Both the position numbers and the translations under genes were made by a program. A model generated the notes under the pieces. The model ran no database searches. It had not been told where the DNA came from and saw nothing but the letters and a program-made list of their open reading frames with translations. A DNA stretch of 15,551 nt from Pseudomarimonas sp964350895. GTDB lineage: Bacteria > Pseudomonadota > Gammaproteobacteria > Xanthomonadales > Xanthomonadaceae. Position 1 is the stretch's first letter. The number at the start of each line of letters is the position of its first letter. The stretch is from contig CAYGMG010000098.1 of assembly GCA_964350895.1 (NCBI GenBank), forward strand, positions 1-15,551. The letters are read 5' to 3'. Positions 7,408 through 13,726 of this stretch are shown here, one piece after another.

Positions 7408-8766
7408 TCAGCGCCGCATCAGCCAGTTGGCAAAACGCTGGGCCGCGCCCTCGAAGCCACCGTTGGACATAAACACGATGCGGTCGCCGGCGCGCGCCGC
7501 GCCCTGAAGGGCCTGCAGCAGCAGATCGACACTCGGCGCCACGACGCCCTGGCCCGGATGACCTTGCAGCACCGCTTCGGCATCCCAGGGCAGCTCGGGG
7601 CGGCGCAGCAGGAACACGGCATCGGCCTCGCGCAGCGAGGGCCCCAGCGCCGCGGCATGCGCACCCAGGCGCATCGAATTGCTGCGTGGCTCAAGCACCG
7701 CCAGCACCCGCCCGCCGGGCGTCGCCCGCAGGCCGGCAAGGGTGGTCGCGATCGCCGTCGGGTGATGGGCGAAGTCGTCGTAGACGGTGATGCCGTCGCG
7801 CTCGGCAAGGCGCTCCATCCGGCGACGCGCGCTCAGGAACCCTGGCAAGGCAGCCAATGCGGTGGCTGCCGGCACACCGACGGCATGCGCGGCAGCCACC
7901 GCGGCCAGCGCATTCATCACGTTGTGCCTTCCGAGCAGGGGCCAGCGCACCTCGCCCAGCGACTGGCCCAGGTACTCGACCGCGAACACGCTGCCCGAAG
8001 GATCGACAAGCCGCGCCTTCCATTCCGCCTCGCGGTCGATGGCAAAGCGCTCGACCGGTGTCCAGGCGCCCATCTCCAGCACCGCCTGCAGGGCCGCGTC
8101 CTCGGCATTGACGATCAGCCGACCCTTGCGCGGGACAGTGCGCAGCAGATGGTGGAACTGGCGCTGGATCGCGGCAAGGTCGGGGAAGATATCGGCGTGG
8201 TCGTACTCAAGGTTATTGAGCACCGCCACTTCCGGCCGGTAGTGGACGAACTTCGAGCGTTTGTCGAAGAAGGCGGTGTCGTACTCATCCGCCTCGACCA
8301 CGAAACATTCGCCCTCGCCCAGCCGCGCCGAGACCGGGAAATTCTGCGGCACACCGCCGATCAGGAATCCCGGCTCACGGCCGGCATGCTCCAGAATCCA
8401 GGCGAGCAAACTGCTGGTGGTGGTCTTGCCATGGGTGCCGGCGACCGCCAGCACGCGGCGCCCGGGCAGGACATGCTCGGCCAGCCACTGCGCGCCGGAG
8501 AGATACGGCTTGCCGGAGTCGAGCAGGGCTTCGACCGCCGGATTGCCGCGCGACAGCGCATTGCCGACCACGAACAGATCGCTGTCAGCGCTGACTTGCT
8601 CGGGATGGTAGCCCTGCAGCAGGCGGATACCCAGGGCTTCGAGCTGGGTCGACATCGGCGGGTAGACGTTCTGGTCGCTACCTTCAACCTGGTCACCACG
8701 CTCGCGGGCCAGTGCAGCGACGCCGCCCATGAAGGTGCCGCAGACGCCCATGACATGCAGTTTCAC
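7408..8766 (-). CDS. mpl: UDP-N-acetylmuramate:L-alanyl-gamma-D-glutamyl-meso-diaminopimelate ligase
   Basis: Mpl attaches the recycled tripeptide L-Ala-D-Glu-mDap to UDP-MurNAc using ATP, returning cell-wall fragments to peptidoglycan synthesis in the cytoplasm. The 452-residue protein has the Mpl-specific start KLHVMGVCGTFMGGVA, then SDQNVYPPMS (30-39), the Mur ligase P-loop GTHGKTTT (110-117), VVEADEYDTAFFDKRSKFVHY and LNNLEYDHADIF in the central domain, and YDDFAHHPTAI plus EPRSNSMRLG in the C-terminal domain. The last two segments and FFDKRSKF separate Mpl from MurC. The start is a GTG that overlaps the stop of the upstream membrane-protein gene as GTGA (8763-8766), so translation is probably coupled. 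A longer frame upstream exists but reads antisense-free into the previous gene and carries no Mpl sequence. Confidence 0.95.
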   Translation of the reverse strand: MKLHVMGVCGTFMGGVAALARERGDQVEGSDQNVYPPMSTQLEALGIRLLQGYHPEQVSADSDLFVVGNALSRGNPAVEALLDSGKPYLSGAQWLAEHVLPGRRVLAVAGTHGKTTTSSLLAWILEHAGREPGFLIGGVPQNFPVSARLGEGECFVVEADEYDTAFFDKRSKFVHYRPEVAVLNNLEYDHADIFPDLAAIQRQFHHLLRTVPRKGRLIVNAEDAALQAVLEMGAWTPVERFAIDREAEWKARLVDPSGSVFAVEYLGQSLGEVRWPLLGRHNVMNALAAVAAAHAVGVPAATALAALPGFLSARRRMERLAERDGITVYDDFAHHPTAIATTLAGLRATPGGRVLAVLEPRSNSMRLGAHAAALGPSLREADAVFLLRRPELPWDAEAVLQGHPGQGVVAPSVDLLLQALQGAARAGDRIVFMSNGGFEGAAQRFANWLMRR

Positions 8767-9293
8767 TGACTGACTCCGAACAGCAGGCGGTCGATATTGA
8801 ACTCGATCAGGAACCAGCCCAGCGCCAACGCGAGGCCGGCAGTACGCGGCAGGTCCAGCGCCTGGCGCAGGATGTTGCCGTTGACCGCCAGCTTCCAGCC
8901 GAGCAGACCTAGCACCAGCCAGCCAGCGGCGATCTGCTCCGTAGTCAGCGTTTCGACGCCCGGTGCGGGCGCGTGCTGCCGCGCCCACAGGGCGACGGGG
9001 AGAAACAGCACGGTGAACAGGACGCCGGTTCCGACCAGGGCGCCGAGGGTCTGTGCGTAGCGCTCTCCCCGCCTGCGCCAGGCCAGCATCAGATAGGGCA
9101 GGCCGAGCGCCATGGCCAGGCCAAGCCCGACACGGGGCGCGGCGTTGTCGACCTCGAGCGCGGCGACATAGACCAGGTCGCAGAGCAGGCCCAGCAGGAC
9201 CAGGTTCCGGGTCAGCACCGGGGAATAAGGCATGTCCTGCGGCCCGCGTCGCAGCAGGCACAGATCGACCAGCAGCTTGACCAGCGGCGCCAT
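8763..9293 (-). CDS. small integral membrane protein of unknown function
   Basis: I do not recognise a named family. The 176-residue protein starts with an amphipathic stretch (LVKLLVDLCLLRRGPQDMPYSP) followed by about five hydrophobic spans: near 29-47, 53-70, 80-103, 120-137 and 148-168. A positively charged loop WRRRGER follows the second. The layout of an N-terminal amphipathic segment and five spans recalls Yip1-like proteins, but this is only a resemblance. The ATG at 9293 is preferred over the GTG at 9299 because a GGGG stretch lies five bases upstream of it. The gene sits 18 bases after adk and overlaps mpl by four bases, so it belongs to that operon. Conserved placement next to mpl would suggest a role at the inner membrane in envelope work, but nothing in the sequence proves it. 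Confidence 0.8.
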   Translation of the reverse strand: MAPLVKLLVDLCLLRRGPQDMPYSPVLTRNLVLLGLLCDLVYVAALEVDNAAPRVGLGLAMALGLPYLMLAWRRRGERYAQTLGALVGTGVLFTVLFLPVALWARQHAPAPGVETLTTEQIAAGWLVLGLLGWKLAVNGNILRQALDLPRTAGLALALGWFLIEFNIDRLLFGVSQ

Positions 9294-9311
9294 CGGCACC
9301 CCGCCGTCCGC

Positions 9312-9893
9312 TCAGGCTTGTGCGGAGCGGTGGCCCTCGACCGCATCGAGCACGCGTTGCGAGACTTCCTCCATGCTGCCGACGCCATACACGCAGACCA
9401 GCTTGGACTGACCGCGGTAGAAATCGATCACCGGGGCGGTCTGGTCGGTGTAGACACGCAGACGGTTGCGCACCGAATCCGGGTTGTCATCGGCGCGGCC
9501 TTCCTGCTGCGCTCGGCCGGCCAGGCGCTGGATCAGCAACTCGGTGCTGACATCCAGCTGCACCGCCAGGTCCACCGGCTGGCCGAGGCGTCCGAGCAGG
9601 CCGTCCAGCGCGTTGGCCTGGGACAGGTTGCGTGGATAGCCATCGAGGATGAAGCCGTTGCCGACGTCGTCATTGCCCAGACGCTCTTCAAGCATGCCGA
9701 GGACGATCTCGTCGGAGACCAGCTCGCCCCGCTCCATCACCGCTTTGGCCTTCTGGCCCAGCGGCGTGCCCGCCGTGACTGCCGCTCGCAGCAGGTCGCC
9801 GGTGGAGATGTGCGGCACGTCCAGCGCCTCCTTGAGTCGGGTTGCCTGGGTGCCCTTGCCCGAACCGGGCGCTCCCAACAGGACCAGTCGCAT
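9312..9893 (-). CDS. adk: adenylate kinase, short-LID form
   Basis: Adenylate kinase interconverts ATP + AMP and 2 ADP in the cytoplasm and balances the adenylate pool; it also clears AMP made by PPi-releasing ligases. The 193-residue protein has the P-loop GAPGSGKGT (7-15), the AMP-binding STGDLLR (30-36), FILDGYPRN (81-89) and the LID-region arginines in RLAGRAQQEGRADDNPDSVRNRL (from residue 123). The LID segment is short: the extra block of about 25 residues, often zinc-binding, seen in long adenylate kinases is absent. The start at ATG 9893 has AGGA ten bases upstream; an in-frame TTG at 9917 precedes this site and is rejected. It is the first gene of a probable minus-strand operon and is divergent from pfp. 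A candidate promoter lies at 9993-10021. Confidence 0.96.
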   Translation of the reverse strand: MRLVLLGAPGSGKGTQATRLKEALDVPHISTGDLLRAAVTAGTPLGQKAKAVMERGELVSDEIVLGMLEERLGNDDVGNGFILDGYPRNLSQANALDGLLGRLGQPVDLAVQLDVSTELLIQRLAGRAQQEGRADDNPDSVRNRLRVYTDQTAPVIDFYRGQSKLVCVYGVGSMEEVSQRVLDAVEGHRSAQA

Positions 9894-9992
9894 CGTGGGT
9901 GTTTCCTGAAAAGCCAAAGGTAGTCGGGGCGCGCTGCCGTCTTGCCGGCGCTGCCGCTACACTGACGGCGCGCCGCAGCACGTAAGGGGTCA

Positions 9993-10021
9993 ACGCTAGC
10001 CGTCCGGCTGCGGCAAGTCAA
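9993..10021 (-). promoter_or_regulatory. candidate sigma70 promoter for adk
   Basis: On the minus strand TTGACT (10021-10016) matches the -35 consensus at five of six bases and is followed, after 17 bases, by TAGCGT (9998-9993), which matches the -10 at three of six. The spacing is ideal and the -10 is poor, so this is a tentative call. The -35 lies within the palindrome at 10017-10026. Confidence 0.3.
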
Positions 10022-10026
10022 TTGAC
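10017..10026. promoter_or_regulatory. perfect palindrome GTCAATTGAC in the adk/pfp divergent region
   Basis: The ten-base sequence is its own reverse complement and gives a TTGAC element on both strands, reading towards adk and towards pfp. It is AT-rich compared with its surroundings and lies roughly midway between the two start codons. It could be a dimeric regulator's site or a pair of overlapping -35 elements; no named regulator motif is recognised. Confidence 0.35.
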
Positions 10027-10108
10027 GCAAGGCCCGGCTGCCCCGCCCGGGATCGCCTGCGGATGCGCCCGAGCGCGGTTGCCGTAAAGGGGTCCAAGCC
10101 CCGGCCGG

Positions 10109-10117
10109 CCCCCCCCC
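10109..10117 (+). repeat. C9 homopolymer in the pfp leader
   Basis: Nine consecutive C residues end 20 bases before the pfp start codon and just upstream of its ribosome binding site. They follow the palindrome CCGGCCGG (10101-10108), and GGGG at 10089-10092 can pair with C-rich sequence downstream. The tract is long enough to be prone to slippage, but being outside the coding frame any effect would be on spacing or mRNA folding. Confidence 0.6.
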
Positions 10118-10137
10118 ACTCCCAGCTGGAGCCCAGA

Positions 10138-11397
10138 ATGAGCCGCGGCAAACTGCTGTACGCCCCAAGTGGCGGCGTCACTGCCGTGATCAACACCACC
10201 GCGGCCGCGGTCATCTCGACGGCACGCGAGCACGGCCTCAAGGTCTATGCCGCGCGCAACGGCATTATCGGCGCGCTGCGCGAGGACCTGATCGACACCT
10301 CGAAGGAGACCGCGTCGGCGATCCGCGCGCTGGCCCATACGCCGGGTGGAGCGTTCGGCTCCTGCCGCTTCAAGCTGAAATCGCTGGAGGCCGACCGCCG
10401 CCACTACGAGCGCCTGATCGCCGTACTGCGCGCCCACGACATCCGTTACCTGCTCTACAACGGCGGCAATGACTCGGCCGATACCTCGCTGAAGATCGCC
10501 CAGGTCAGCCGCGAGCTGAACTACCCGCTGGCCTGCATTGGCGTGCCGAAGACGGTCGACAACGACCTTGCCATCACCGATTGCTGCCCGGGGTTCGGCT
10601 CGGTGGCCAAGTACACCGCGGTGTCGGTGCTCGAGGCCAGCCTCGACGTCGCCTCGATGGCCGAGTCCTCGACCAAGGTATTCGTGATGGAGGTGATGGG
10701 TCGCCACGCCGGCTGGATCGCCGCTGCCGCCGGCCTTGCCCAGCGCGCCGAGGGCGATGCGCCGCATCTGATCCTGTTTCCCGAGGTCGCCTTCGACGAG
10801 CAGCGCTTCCTGGACAAGGTCCGCGACACCGTGGCCAAGGTCGGCTGGTGCACCGTGGTGGTCTCCGAAGGCCTGCGCGGCGCAGACGGCCGCTTCGTCG
10901 CCGAGGCCGGCGGCAAGGACGCCTTTGGCCACAGCCAGCTCGGTGGCGTCGGCCCGGCAATCGCCGCCCTGGTCAAGGACCGCCTGGGGATGAAGGTCCA
11001 CTGGGCGGTGCCGGACTACCTGCAGCGCTCGGCGCGGCATCTCGCCTCCCAGGTTGACCACGACCACGCCTTTGCTGTGGGCGAGAAAGCCGTCGAGTAC
11101 GCCCTGGCCGGCCAGCACGGCGTGATGCCGGTGATCCAGCGCACGTCAGATCAGCCCTACCGCTGGAAGATCGTCCCGGCGCCGCTGTCCAAGGTCGCCA
11201 ATCACGAGAAGACGATGCCGAAAAGCTTCCTGCGCCGCGATGGCTACGGCATCACCGAGGCCTGTCGCCGCTATCTGGCACCCCTGATTCGCGGTGAGGC
11301 TGCGCCGCCCTACGCCAAGGATGGCCTGCCGGCCTATGTGAAATTGAAGAACCTCAGCGTGGCGGCAAAGCTGCCGGCCTACGAGCTGAGCGGCTGA
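10138..11397 (+). CDS. pfp: pyrophosphate-dependent 6-phosphofructokinase
   Basis: Pfp transfers phosphate from PPi to fructose 6-phosphate, making fructose 1,6-bisphosphate and Pi; the reaction is reversible and serves both glycolysis and gluconeogenesis in the cytoplasm. The 419-residue protein has SGGVTAVIN (11-19), GGND (109-112) and PKTVDND (137-143), then MGRHAGW (187-193). Asp112 in place of the Gly of GGDG and Lys138 in place of the Gly of PGTIDND are the known marks of PPi use rather than ATP use. Length is longer than ATP-PfkA (about 320) and normal for this PPi group. The ATG at 10138 has GGAG at 10128-10131, six bases upstream, a strong site; the frame is open further up to 10063 but without family sequence. 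It lies upstream of hppA on the same strand, a pairing also known in methanotrophs. Confidence 0.95.
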   Translation: MSRGKLLYAPSGGVTAVINTTAAAVISTAREHGLKVYAARNGIIGALREDLIDTSKETASAIRALAHTPGGAFGSCRFKLKSLEADRRHYERLIAVLRAHDIRYLLYNGGNDSADTSLKIAQVSRELNYPLACIGVPKTVDNDLAITDCCPGFGSVAKYTAVSVLEASLDVASMAESSTKVFVMEVMGRHAGWIAAAAGLAQRAEGDAPHLILFPEVAFDEQRFLDKVRDTVAKVGWCTVVVSEGLRGADGRFVAEAGGKDAFGHSQLGGVGPAIAALVKDRLGMKVHWAVPDYLQRSARHLASQVDHDHAFAVGEKAVEYALAGQHGVMPVIQRTSDQPYRWKIVPAPLSKVANHEKTMPKSFLRRDGYGITEACRRYLAPLIRGEAAPPYAKDGLPAYVKLKNLSVAAKLPAYELSG

Positions 11398-11407
11398 TCT
11401 GGCAAAT

Positions 11408-11428
11408 GCGGCGCGGGACCTGCGCCGC
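11408..11428 (+). other. hairpin after pfp
   Basis: GCGGCGC (11408-11414) and GCGCCGC (11422-11428) form a perfect 7-bp stem with a seven-base loop, starting eleven bases after the pfp stop. No T run follows, so termination is not assured and pfp messages could read on into hppA. Confidence 0.4.
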
Positions 11429-11543
11429 CCGGCCTGATGCGCGGCCGCTTGGCCCAGGCCCATAACCCGCCCACCGAGGCCGCCCGAAAGCCGCAGCGAT
11501 CTGCTCGTGCTGCACTGCCGCAGGTAGCGCAGGACGCTTTGGC

Positions 11544-11549
11544 TATACT
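11544..11549 (+). promoter_or_regulatory. candidate -10 box (TATACT) for hppA
   Basis: TATACT matches the sigma70 -10 at five of six bases and lies 60 bases before the hppA start codon. A convincing -35 is not visible at 16-18 bases. Its presence suggests that hppA has its own promoter in addition to any read-through from pfp. Confidence 0.4.
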
Positions 11550-11556
11550 CGGGCAC

Positions 11557-11575
11557 GGCCGCCATTTCAGCGGCC
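11557..11575 (+). other. leader hairpin upstream of hppA
   Basis: GGCCGC (11557-11562) and GCGGCC (11570-11575) form a 6-bp stem with a seven-base loop. If transcription starts just downstream of the -10 box at 11544-11549, this hairpin would sit at the very 5' end of the hppA message, where it could stabilise the RNA. It is not part of any riboswitch I recognise. Confidence 0.35.
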
Positions 11576-11609
11576 ATTCATTTATCGGATTCCAAGCCCG
11601 GGGGGAGCA

Positions 11610-13655
11610 ATGCTCGAACAATATGGATTGTTGATGGCGATCGGATGCGCCGTGCTGGCGATTATCTATGGGGCGGTATCGATTGGCTGGATCCTGAAAC
11701 AGCCAGCCGGCAACGAGCGCATGCAGGAGATCGCCGGGGCGATCCAGCAGGGCGCCCGGGCCTATCTCAACCGGCAGTACGGCACCATCGCGGTGGCCGG
11801 AGCCCTGCTCTTCGTCGTGGTCGGATTCGCGCTCGACTGGTATTCGGCGATCGGCTTCGTGATCGGCGCAGTGCTCTCGGGGGCCGCCGGCTACATCGGC
11901 ATGAACATCTCGGTGCGCGCCAATGTGCGCACCGCCGAGGCCGCGCGCGGCGGTATCGACAAGGCGCTGGCGGTGGCCTTCAAGGGCGGCGCGATCACCG
12001 GCATGCTGGTGGTTGGCCTCGGCCTGCTCGGCGTTGCCGGCTACTACGCCATCCTCCAGCAGATGGGTGTGGCCGCGGACAAGGCGCTGCATGCGCTGAT
12101 CGGCCTTGCTTTCGGCAGCTCGCTGATCTCGATCTTCGCCCGCCTCGGCGGCGGCATCTTCACCAAGGGCGCCGACGTCGGCGCGGATCTGGTCGGCAAG
12201 GTCGAAGCCGGCATTCCCGAGGACGACCCGCGCAATCCCGCGGTGATCGCCGACAACGTGGGCGACAACGTTGGCGACTGCGCCGGCATGGCGGCCGACC
12301 TGTTCGAGACCTATGCGGTCACCGTGATCGCGACCATGTTGCTCGGCGGCCTGATGGCGGCCAGCATCGGCGGCAATCCGGTGCTCTACCCGCTGGTCCT
12401 CGGCGGCGCTTCGATCATCGCCTCGATCATCGGCACCTACTTCGTCAAGACCACCGACGGCGGCTCGATCATGGGTGCGCTGTACAAGGGCGTGATCGTC
12501 TCCGGGGTGATTGCTGCCGGCCTGTTCTACCCGATCACCACCATGCTGATGGGGGAGATGGCGATGAGCCTTTACTGGTGCGCGCTGATCGGCCTGGTGC
12601 TGACCGGGGTGATTATCTGGATCACCGAGTACTACACCGGCACCGAGTTCGCTCCGGTTCGGCATGTCGCCCATGCTTCGACCACCGGACATGCGACCAA
12701 CATCATCGCCGGCCTCGGCGTGTCGATGAAGTCGACCGCCTGGCCGGTGCTGGCGGTCTGCGCCGCGATCTGGGGCTGTTATGAGCTGGCCGGTCTGTAC
12801 GGCATCGCCATTGCCGCTACCGCCATGCTGTCGATGGCCGGCATGGTGGTCGCGCTGGATGCCTACGGCCCGATCACCGACAACGCCGGCGGTATCGCCG
12901 AAATGGCCGAGCTGCCGCCGGAAGTGCGCGCGGTGACCGATCCGCTGGATGCGGTCGGCAACACCACCAAGGCGGTGACCAAGGGCTATGCGATCGGCTC
13001 GGCCGGGCTTGCCGCACTCGTGCTGTTCGCCGACTACACGCACAACCTCGATGCGATTGGCGCGGCCAAGGCTGCCGCCGAGGGCGTCGCCTACGAGGCG
13101 ATGCGCTTTGACCTGTCCAACCACATGGTGATCATCGGCCTGTTCATCGGCGGCCTGATTCCCTACCTGTTCGGGGCGATGGCGATGGAAGCCGTGGGCC
13201 GCGCTGCAGGTTCAGTGGTTGAGGAAGTGCGCCGCCAGTTCCGCGAGATCCCCGGCATCATGGAAGGCACCGGAAAACCGCAGTACGACCGCGCGGTGGA
13301 TCTGCTGACCAAGTCGGCGATCAAGGAAATGATCATCCCGTCCCTGCTGCCGGTCGCGGTGCCGGTCGTGGTCGGTCTGGTGCTTGGCCCGCAGGCGCTC
13401 GGCGGCCTGCTGATCGGCACCATCGTCACCGGCCTGTTCGTGGCGATCTCGATGACCACCGGCGGCGGCGCCTGGGACAATGCCAAGAAGTACATCGAGG
13501 ACGGCAACCACGGCGGCAAGGGTGGCGAGGCGCACAAGGCCTCGGTGACCGGCGACACCGTGGGCGATCCCTACAAGGACACCGCGGGCCCGGCGGTCAA
13601 TCCGCTGATCAAGATCATCAATATCGTCGCCCTGCTGATGGTGCCCCTGCTCTGA
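11610..13655 (+). CDS. hppA: K+-independent H+-translocating membrane pyrophosphatase
   Basis: HppA hydrolyses PPi at the inner membrane and pumps protons outward, storing PPi energy as a gradient. The 681-residue protein is hydrophobic throughout (about 16 spans in this family). It carries the catalytic motif DVGADLVGKVE beginning at D189, the following DNVGDNVGDCAGMAADLFE block, and the C-terminal TTGGGAWDNAKKYIE and GDTVGDPYKDTAGPAVNPL segments. The ion-dependence signature reads GNTTKAVTKG (450-459): Lys454 and Thr457 occupy the positions where K+-dependent enzymes have Ala and Gly/Ala, so it should be K+-independent and therefore H+-pumping. A purine run GGGGGAG (11601-11607) sits immediately before the ATG at 11610; ATG 11634 is an alternative. 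It follows pfp by 212 bases and ends at a strong terminator. Confidence 0.97.
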   Translation: MLEQYGLLMAIGCAVLAIIYGAVSIGWILKQPAGNERMQEIAGAIQQGARAYLNRQYGTIAVAGALLFVVVGFALDWYSAIGFVIGAVLSGAAGYIGMNISVRANVRTAEAARGGIDKALAVAFKGGAITGMLVVGLGLLGVAGYYAILQQMGVAADKALHALIGLAFGSSLISIFARLGGGIFTKGADVGADLVGKVEAGIPEDDPRNPAVIADNVGDNVGDCAGMAADLFETYAVTVIATMLLGGLMAASIGGNPVLYPLVLGGASIIASIIGTYFVKTTDGGSIMGALYKGVIVSGVIAAGLFYPITTMLMGEMAMSLYWCALIGLVLTGVIIWITEYYTGTEFAPVRHVAHASTTGHATNIIAGLGVSMKSTAWPVLAVCAAIWGCYELAGLYGIAIAATAMLSMAGMVVALDAYGPITDNAGGIAEMAELPPEVRAVTDPLDAVGNTTKAVTKGYAIGSAGLAALVLFADYTHNLDAIGAAKAAAEGVAYEAMRFDLSNHMVIIGLFIGGLIPYLFGAMAMEAVGRAAGSVVEEVRRQFREIPGIMEGTGKPQYDRAVDLLTKSAIKEMIIPSLLPVAVPVVVGLVLGPQALGGLLIGTIVTGLFVAISMTTGGGAWDNAKKYIEDGNHGGKGGEAHKASVTGDTVGDPYKDTAGPAVNPLIKIINIVALLMVPLL

Positions 13656-13676
13656 TCCGCTCAGTGCTTTGAACGA

Positions 13677-13708
13677 CGAAGGCCCGCGCAATGCGGGCCT
13701 TCGTTTTT
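13677..13708 (+). terminator. intrinsic terminator of hppA
   Basis: An 11-bp perfect stem (13677-13687 with 13693-13703) carries a five-base loop and is followed directly by five T residues (13704-13708). It starts 22 bases after the hppA stop. In the opposite direction the stem is followed by TTCGTCGTTC rather than a T run, so it is expected to work mainly for hppA and only weakly for the convergent gene. Confidence 0.9.
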
Positions 13709-13726
13709 CGGGGACGCCGGCGCGCC

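Noticed and set aside
7315..8769. Long open frame (484 codons) on the plus strand antisense to mpl
   Set aside because: It lies almost wholly opposite mpl, is rich in Arg, His, Gln and Gly with no family motifs, and is the usual by-product of high-GC codon use.
11379..13124. Long minus-strand frame (581 codons) opposite hppA
   Set aside because: Low-complexity His/Asp/Arg/Gly-rich translation with no recognisable domain, fully antisense to a strongly conserved gene.
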